64,000 nucleotides of DNA from Lepus europaeus (Eukaryota > Chordata > Mammalia > Lagomorpha > Leporidae): NCBI RefSeq assembly GCF_033115175.1, contig NC_084838.1, positions 42,201,468 to 42,265,467 on the forward strand, given 5' to 3'. Below are positions 60,301-64,000 of this stretch, in pieces. Positions within the stretch are counted from its first letter, which is position 1. Every line of letters begins with the position of its first letter. The translations under genes and the position numbers were made by a program. Below the pieces are notes generated by a model. The model saw nothing but the letters and a program-made list of their open reading frames with translations, searched no databases and was not told the origin of the DNA.

Positions 60301-63300
60301 AGCTTCTTCTGGGTCTCCCACGCGGGTGCAGGAGCCCAAGCTCTTGGGCCATCTTGTACTACTTTCCTAGGCCATAGCAGAGAGCTGGATTGGAAGTGAA
60401 GCAGCTAGGACTTGAACTGGCACCCATATGGGATGCCAGCACTGCAGGCGGCAGCTTTACCCACTGCACCACAGCACCAGCCCCTGATTTTGTTTGTTTG
60501 TTTGTTTGTTTACTTGAAAGGCAGAATTACAGAGAGGCAGAGGCAGAGAGAGAGGTCTTCCATCCACTAGTTCAGCCACCAGATTGCTGCAGTGGCCGGA
60601 GCTGCGCCAATCTGAAGCGAGGAGCCAAGAGCTTCCTCTGGGTCTCCCTTGCGGGTGCAGGGGCCCAAGGACTTGGGCTGTCCTCCACTGCCTCCCCAGG
60701 CCATTGCAGAGAACTGGATCGGAAGTGGAAAAGCCGAGACTCAAACCAATGCCCATGTGGGATGCCAGCACTGCAGGAGGTGGCTTTACCCGCCATGGCA
60801 CGCCACAGCACCGGCCCCTCACTGTTGATTCTTGCTTCAAACAAGTGACATAGTCAAAATCATCCATTATCTATTGCAATAATGGAATTATAATGAAAGC
60901 TAACCATCCATTTGGAACTCTGTAATTGATGTCAGGGCCCAGGGAGTCTCAACATAGGAAATTATCTTGCTAGTATCATCAGTTGAGTAATTTATATTTA
61001 TTTGGTCTCCTACTTAGATTTGTTTAGCATCTATTTTGCTATTCCCCCTTAAAGGAAAAGGAGGGCTTTCTTCAGAAGAACACATCAGTGATAACGTAGC
61101 AATTCTCCTGTTTCTGTACTTTTTTCCATTATGGATGTTTCTTTCCTGTTTCTCTGTCATTGGCACCTTTGGAAATCTTCCCTTTTGAGAAACTGAAGAA
61201 TGCCCACTTTTTTATGTTTTAGAATAGGTGGTAACAAAATCTTGACTCTACTCATTGGCTTACCAAGACAAGTTTATAGCTTCTTGACATCGCAGACTAA
61301 TGTGAATAGGTGATCATTAATCTTGTAGCTGTGCCTCTGGGTTATAAGGCTTCCAAGATCATCGTAGGGGAAGAGACTTGTCTCAGCATATTTTTAAGGA
61401 CTAAGTTTAAAAGTAGGTTGTTATCTCTTCTACTCAAGTGATAACAGCCAGAACTCATTCTCATTGTCCCAAATATCTATATGCTGTCTTTTCTTCCATA
61501 GACTCCTATGCATGGAGTCCGCCACAGCCCATCCTTCTGATCACCCAAAGCTCTCTGCTTCCTTCTACCTATGCATGTCACATACTCAGTCCCTTCCTTA
61601 ACTTCCTTTCCATCAATGCAACCAACTCCAAATAGGAGATCTTGAGATCATGCACAGTAGTATGTCAGGTTCAGATGTGACTTCTCTTGATTTGAGAATT
61701 GATGAACCAAGAAGACACGTTAACTATGTCCCCTGCCCACATACATTCCTCTGCTTGAAAGGTAGAGTGACAGAGAAGAGGACAGGGAGAATGAAAAAAG
61801 AGAAAGATATCTTCCATCTGCTTGTTCATTATCTGAATGTCTGCAACAGCTCAGGCTGGGCCAGGCTGAAACCAAGAGCCAGGAACTCCATCTGGGTCTC
61901 CCACATAGGTGGCAGGGGCCATCATCTGCTGCCTCCCAGGATGCATTAGCAGGATCCTGGAGTGGAAGTGGAAGTGGAAAAGCTGGGACTAGAACCAGGC
62001 ACTTCAATATGGTCATCTCAAGGGGCAACTTAACCTGCTGTGCCACAATACCTACCCCCTGTGTGGATAGCACAGCAATCATTGGTTCTTAGGAATTCTG
62101 AAATCCAAGAAGCCAAACATTGTAAAGACTTCTATCCCTTGTTTGTGGAATACTACTTGAATGGGTACTCATTTTGTTTTCTGGAAGGAACACCTTTGTT
62201 CATTGTTCTTCCGGGTCCCTGGTTCTGTCCAGAGGGTTCCGGGTTTTCAGTATCAACCTAGGCCACATCTAAATGGGTATTGGGAAGCACACTTCCTCAG
62301 CATTTGTACGGCCTGCAAGATAAGCATTTTGCTCAAAGGTTGAATGGCAGAGGTTGTCTTAATTTCAGATACTCACAAGCTTTTGTAGTTTGTATGTTTG
62401 ATTTCTTTTACCACCCATTTTCCTTAACATTTGTCAAGCATGGGAAAATACCTGGTAGACATCTAATGTGTTTGCTTCTAGTCAGTCTCACATGCAGAAA
62501 GAAAAGTCTCTTTCTATACATAGTTATTGATTTATTTGTCATCATGTGCCTGCCTCTCTCAACTCTGTGGCAGCTATGTGGAGACCATCTGAAAAAGACA
62601 AATATATTTAAGATTTTATTTTTTATTTGAAAGGCAGGGCTACAGGGAGGGAGAGAGATCTTCCTGCTGGCTCACACCCCATATGGCCACAACTGAAGCC
62701 AGAAGCTTCCTCTGGGTCTCTCAAGTGGGTGCAGGGACCCAAGGAGCCGAGCCATCTTCCATTGCTTTCCCAGGTGCATTAGCAGGAAGATGGATCAGAA
62801 GTGGAGCAGCCAAGACTCCAGATGTTGCCCATATGGGATACCAGCACTGCAAATGGCGGCTTAACCCACTGTGCCACAACACTGGCCCCAAGACAGTTTG
62901 TTATAGTAAACACATGGCTAAAGCAGAAGTTAAGTAATTTTTCTAAAATTGCATACAGCTGGGGCTGGCGATGTGGCATAGTGGGTAAAGCTGCTGCCTG
63001 CAACACCACCATCCATTATGGGCACCTGTTTGGGTACTGGCTGCTCCAGTTCCAAATGGCTTGGGAAAGCAGTGAAAAACTTTCCACAGGCCCAAGCTAC
63101 ACATGGGTGACCAGGATGAAGCTTCCGGCTTTGGCCTGGCCCAGCACTGGCCTTTGTGGCCATATGGAGAGTGAACCAGTGGATAGAATGTCTCTCTCTG
63201 TAACTTTCAAAATAAGTAAATGTTTTAAAAAAATACAATTGTATACAGTGTGTCTGTTGAGGTTACAAGAGGTTTCACTACTTGATTCAAAGCACATGCC

Positions 63301-63830
63301 CTTTCAACCACACATTGTTATGTGGGTTTGAGAAAGACACCAGCACCAGTTACCCAAAGTTTGTGTTCTGTTTGCATTATTAATTCAAATGGAAAACTCA
63401 ACCGCTTTATGTATTCAGTTGCTAGGAATAGACTGCCTTCTTAAGTTGAACTCAACATGTTTCTTTTCAGCTTCTTTTTATGGCTTCTATTTCTTGGAGC
63501 CATGCAAAATAAAGATTATCCCTTTATCACTTGGAGGACATAACTTTCATGTCTTTTCTGTGTATTTCGAGTGAAACTTCCCATATTTTTTCCCTTATAC
63601 CAGAAGGTTTTGAATACTGATTACTCATCTTTAGACTTTTAAAGTGAATGCCAGAGCTCAATTAGCTCTTCCATTCAATGTTGGACATAGAGCAGAATGG
63701 AACTTCCACTCCTGCAGATTTCAGATTTGTCTACTAAATGCTTTTTTTTTTTCCCCCTTAGGGTGATACAATTCTGGAGACTGGAGAAGTAATTCCACCA
63801 ATGAAAGAATTTCCTGATGAACACCACTGA
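51157..63830 (+). CDS. NDUFB6: NADH dehydrogenase 1 beta subcomplex subunit 6 (complex I, B17)
   Basis: Joining 51157-51336, 53708-53800, 59543-59587 and 63762-63830 gives 128 codons plus TGA, the normal length of the mammalian protein. It is a supernumerary subunit of the ND4 part of the complex I membrane arm in the mitochondrial inner membrane and has no catalytic residues. Visible parts: N-terminus '[20 protein letters not shown]' (amphipathic, charged), one membrane helix at about residues 68-87 ('[19 protein letters not shown]'), and a conserved C-terminus '[20 protein letters not shown]'. There is no cleavable targeting peptide, as is usual for this subunit. The start is the first ATG after an in-frame TGA (51112-51114) and has G at -3. 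All introns are phase 0. No frame damage, so it is expected to be functional. Confidence 0.98.
52322..52653 (-). mobile_element. CSINE, antisense (intron 1)
   Basis: Imperfect duplication 'ttgttgattt' at 52311-52320 and 'ttggtgattt' at 52654-52663. It contains a small tandem triplication of 'ccaggag' blocks at 52437-52466. Confidence 0.92.
52868..53141 (-). mobile_element. Old CSINE, antisense (intron 1)
   Basis: Diverged body; recognisable by 'ggttcgttccccaaatgacc', 'agcaggaagctggggtt' and the end 'cagatgcctgcccc'. Confidence 0.8.
53708..53800 (+). CDS. NDUFB6: NDUFB6 coding exon 2
   Basis: 31 codons that carry the whole membrane helix. Acceptor 'ttttcccacag', donor 'aat|gtaagt'. A multiple of three, so skipping keeps the frame but removes the membrane anchor. 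Confidence 0.97.
53993..54305 (-). mobile_element. CSINE, antisense (intron 2)
   Basis: From the reversed tail 'cttttatttatttatttga' to 'caccagcccc'. The head is slightly shortened (the usual 'gcccatgtgggatgcc' is missing). Confidence 0.9.
54506..54836 (-). mobile_element. CSINE, antisense (intron 2)
   Basis: Close to consensus, with 'cactgcgccacagcgccagc' at the head end. A TTATCTTT word flanks both ends. Confidence 0.93.
55000..55470. repeat. Possible L2-type fragment (intron 2)
   Basis: AG-rich prose like 'gagaggaaagtggtgtggcc' resembles the coding part of old L2 copies. Weak. Confidence 0.35.
55631..55921 (-). mobile_element. CSINE, antisense (intron 2)
   Basis: Shorter variant lacking the 'gaagccaggag' block. 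Ends 'cacagtgccaacccc'. Confidence 0.9.
56604..56675 (+). other. Candidate cryptic terminal exon in NDUFB6 intron 2
   Basis: A strong acceptor ('tttttcccctttgtttcag') ends at 56603. Joined to exon 2 in phase, the frame runs 23 codons to a TGA at 56673-56675. It would replace the normal C-terminus with unrelated residues. I see no good donor and no clear AATAAA close by, so use as an exon is unproven. Confidence 0.25.
56993..57283 (+). mobile_element. Old CSINE (intron 2)
   Basis: Head 'gggacaagcatttggcacag', B-box 'gtttgagtcctggctg', tail 'caaataaataaaataatt'. Confidence 0.85.
57497..57850 (-). mobile_element. Young CSINE, antisense (intron 2)
   Basis: 15-bp duplication with one mismatch, 'tggaggcct(t/g)catct', at 57482-57496 and 57851-57865. 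Poly(T) run of about 25 bases. Low divergence. Confidence 0.95.
57991..58298 (-). mobile_element. CSINE, antisense (intron 2)
   Basis: Ends 'gctacagcgctgacccc'. It is followed at 58299-58336 by the worn end of another, older antisense CSINE ('gtcttaactgttgtaccaga'). Confidence 0.92.
58540..59480. repeat. L2-type fragment split by a CSINE (intron 2)
   Basis: 'gggccagatcatgaagtgtc', 'ggaccttgcctttttaa', 'gtggaagcagcaaggccag', then, after the SINE, 'gttggatctgattgagtgtg' and 'tgagatgtctatttgatagc' keep the order of old L2 copies. Confidence 0.6.
58934..59281 (+). mobile_element. Young CSINE (intron 2)
   Basis: 10-bp duplication 'ccaacagggt' at 58924-58933 and 59282-59291. It lies 261 bp upstream of exon 3 in sense orientation. 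Confidence 0.95.
59543..59587 (+). CDS. NDUFB6: NDUFB6 coding exon 3 (45-nt small exon)
   Basis: 15 codons, '[15 protein letters not shown]'. Acceptor 'ttttcttgcag', donor 'cca|gtaagt'. In frame, so skipping would give a 113-residue protein lacking the segment after the membrane helix. Confidence 0.97.
60163..60484 (-). mobile_element. CSINE, antisense (intron 3)
   Basis: Close to consensus, 576 bp downstream of exon 3. Ends 'caccacagcaccagcccc'. Confidence 0.93.
60491..60818 (-). mobile_element. CSINE, antisense (intron 3), tandem with the previous
   Basis: Separated from the previous copy by only a few bases; its tail has turned into (GTTT)n at 60491-60513. Confidence 0.93.
61752..62058 (-). 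mobile_element. Old CSINE, antisense (intron 3)
   Basis: Diverged; end 'gtgccacaatacctacccc'. A small duplication 'gtggaagtggaag' lies at 61962-61977. Confidence 0.84.
62609..62889 (-). mobile_element. CSINE, antisense (intron 3)
   Basis: Reversed tail 'agattttattttttatttga'; ends 'caacactggcccc'. Internal block with 'gccaggag' shortened. Confidence 0.9.
62959..63236 (+). mobile_element. CSINE (intron 3)
   Basis: 12-bp duplication with one mismatch, 'aattg(c/t)atacag', at about 62947-62958 and 63237-63248. Head-to-head with the preceding copy, 70 bp apart. Confidence 0.9.
63762..63830 (+). CDS. NDUFB6: NDUFB6 coding exon 4
   Basis: 22 codons plus TGA. Acceptor preceded by a long T/C tract ('ttttttccccctta|g'). 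It encodes the strongly conserved C-terminal tail. Confidence 0.97.
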   Translation, partial: GDTILETGEVIPPMKEFPDEHH

Positions 63831-63940
63831 AGATTAATTAAAATTCAAAGGTGTATGAGCCCAAGTTTGTTCTTCCACCACCAGATTTACTGAATACATT
63901 TTCTGGACTAATAACTTAAATAAAGCTGACTTTCAGAGTA
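63831..63940 (+). promoter_or_regulatory. NDUFB6 3' UTR and poly(A) signal
   Basis: Short 3' UTR. AATAAA at 63919-63924, 89 bases after the stop codon, followed by a G/T-rich 'gagtagtgtcctatttctt'. Cleavage is expected about 15-20 bases downstream. Confidence 0.85.
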
Positions 63941-64000
63941 GTGTCCTATTTCTTCTCAATTGTACAATTTAAGACTCTAGGTAATTTAACAGTAAATAAC

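Larger units (their letters stand above)
59588..63761 (+). other. NDUFB6 intron 3
   Basis: 4174 bp with five CSINEs. Unassigned parts at 59588-60160, 60820-61750 and 62060-62608 show no gene. Confidence 0.9.

Noticed and set aside
448..63236. tRNA-like A and B boxes in more than 40 places
   Set aside because: They belong to CSINE heads, followed by SINE bodies and tails. None shows a full cloverleaf with an acceptor stem, so no tRNA gene is called.
1..64000. CRISPR arrays, operons, bacterial promoters or phage
   Set aside because: The repeats are SINEs, LINEs and microsatellites, and the gene has spliceosomal introns. Nothing prokaryotic is present.

Overview
The window looks like nuclear DNA of a placental mammal, almost certainly European rabbit (Oryctolagus cuniculus) or a close lagomorph. 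The evidence is about 42 copies of the lagomorph tRNA-derived C-repeat SINE (CSINE), rabbit-type LINE-1 3' ends, and one conserved vertebrate gene with GT-AG introns. Nothing is bacterial: no operons, no ribosome binding sites, no CRISPR. Species and repeat names rest on recognition, not on a database search.

The only cellular gene I can support is NDUFB6, an accessory subunit of the membrane arm of mitochondrial complex I. It is on the + strand with four coding exons at 51157-51336, 53708-53800, 59543-59587 and 63762-63830. Together they encode 128 residues. All introns are phase 0 with canonical splice sites. A CpG-rich promoter with NRF-1-like and CRE sites lies just upstream, and a poly(A) signal lies at 63919-63924.

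Bases 1-51000 are a gene-poor flank of layered retroelements. Ancient L1 fragments (70-1540, 6560-7110, 9205-10350, 17270-17890, 27780-28847 with 32900-34350, 39240-40183), L2/MIR-like fragments and unassigned sequence form the base. Younger CSINEs and rabbit L1 pieces were inserted on top, many with clear target-site duplications. In human the 5' flank of NDUFB6 faces the primate retrogene TAF1L, so a gene-poor flank is not surprising here.

Two elements stand out. First, a minus-strand rabbit L1 derivative (about 28848-32890) has a GC-rich 5' UTR, an almost intact ORF1, only the first part of ORF2, then about 0.9 kb of foreign sequence that encodes a degenerate retroviral gag CA/NC-like segment, and finally a normal L1 3' tail. 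This is a candidate chimeric L1-ERV non-autonomous retrotransposon and my best candidate for something undescribed. Second, a complete 674-bp solo LTR (49639-50312, 4-bp duplication GTAC) lies 0.84 kb upstream of the NDUFB6 start codon in the same orientation.

Within NDUFB6 the introns hold 14 CSINEs, 11 of them antisense. The 45-nt exon 3 lies between oppositely oriented copies, and intron 2 contains one plausible cryptic terminal exon.
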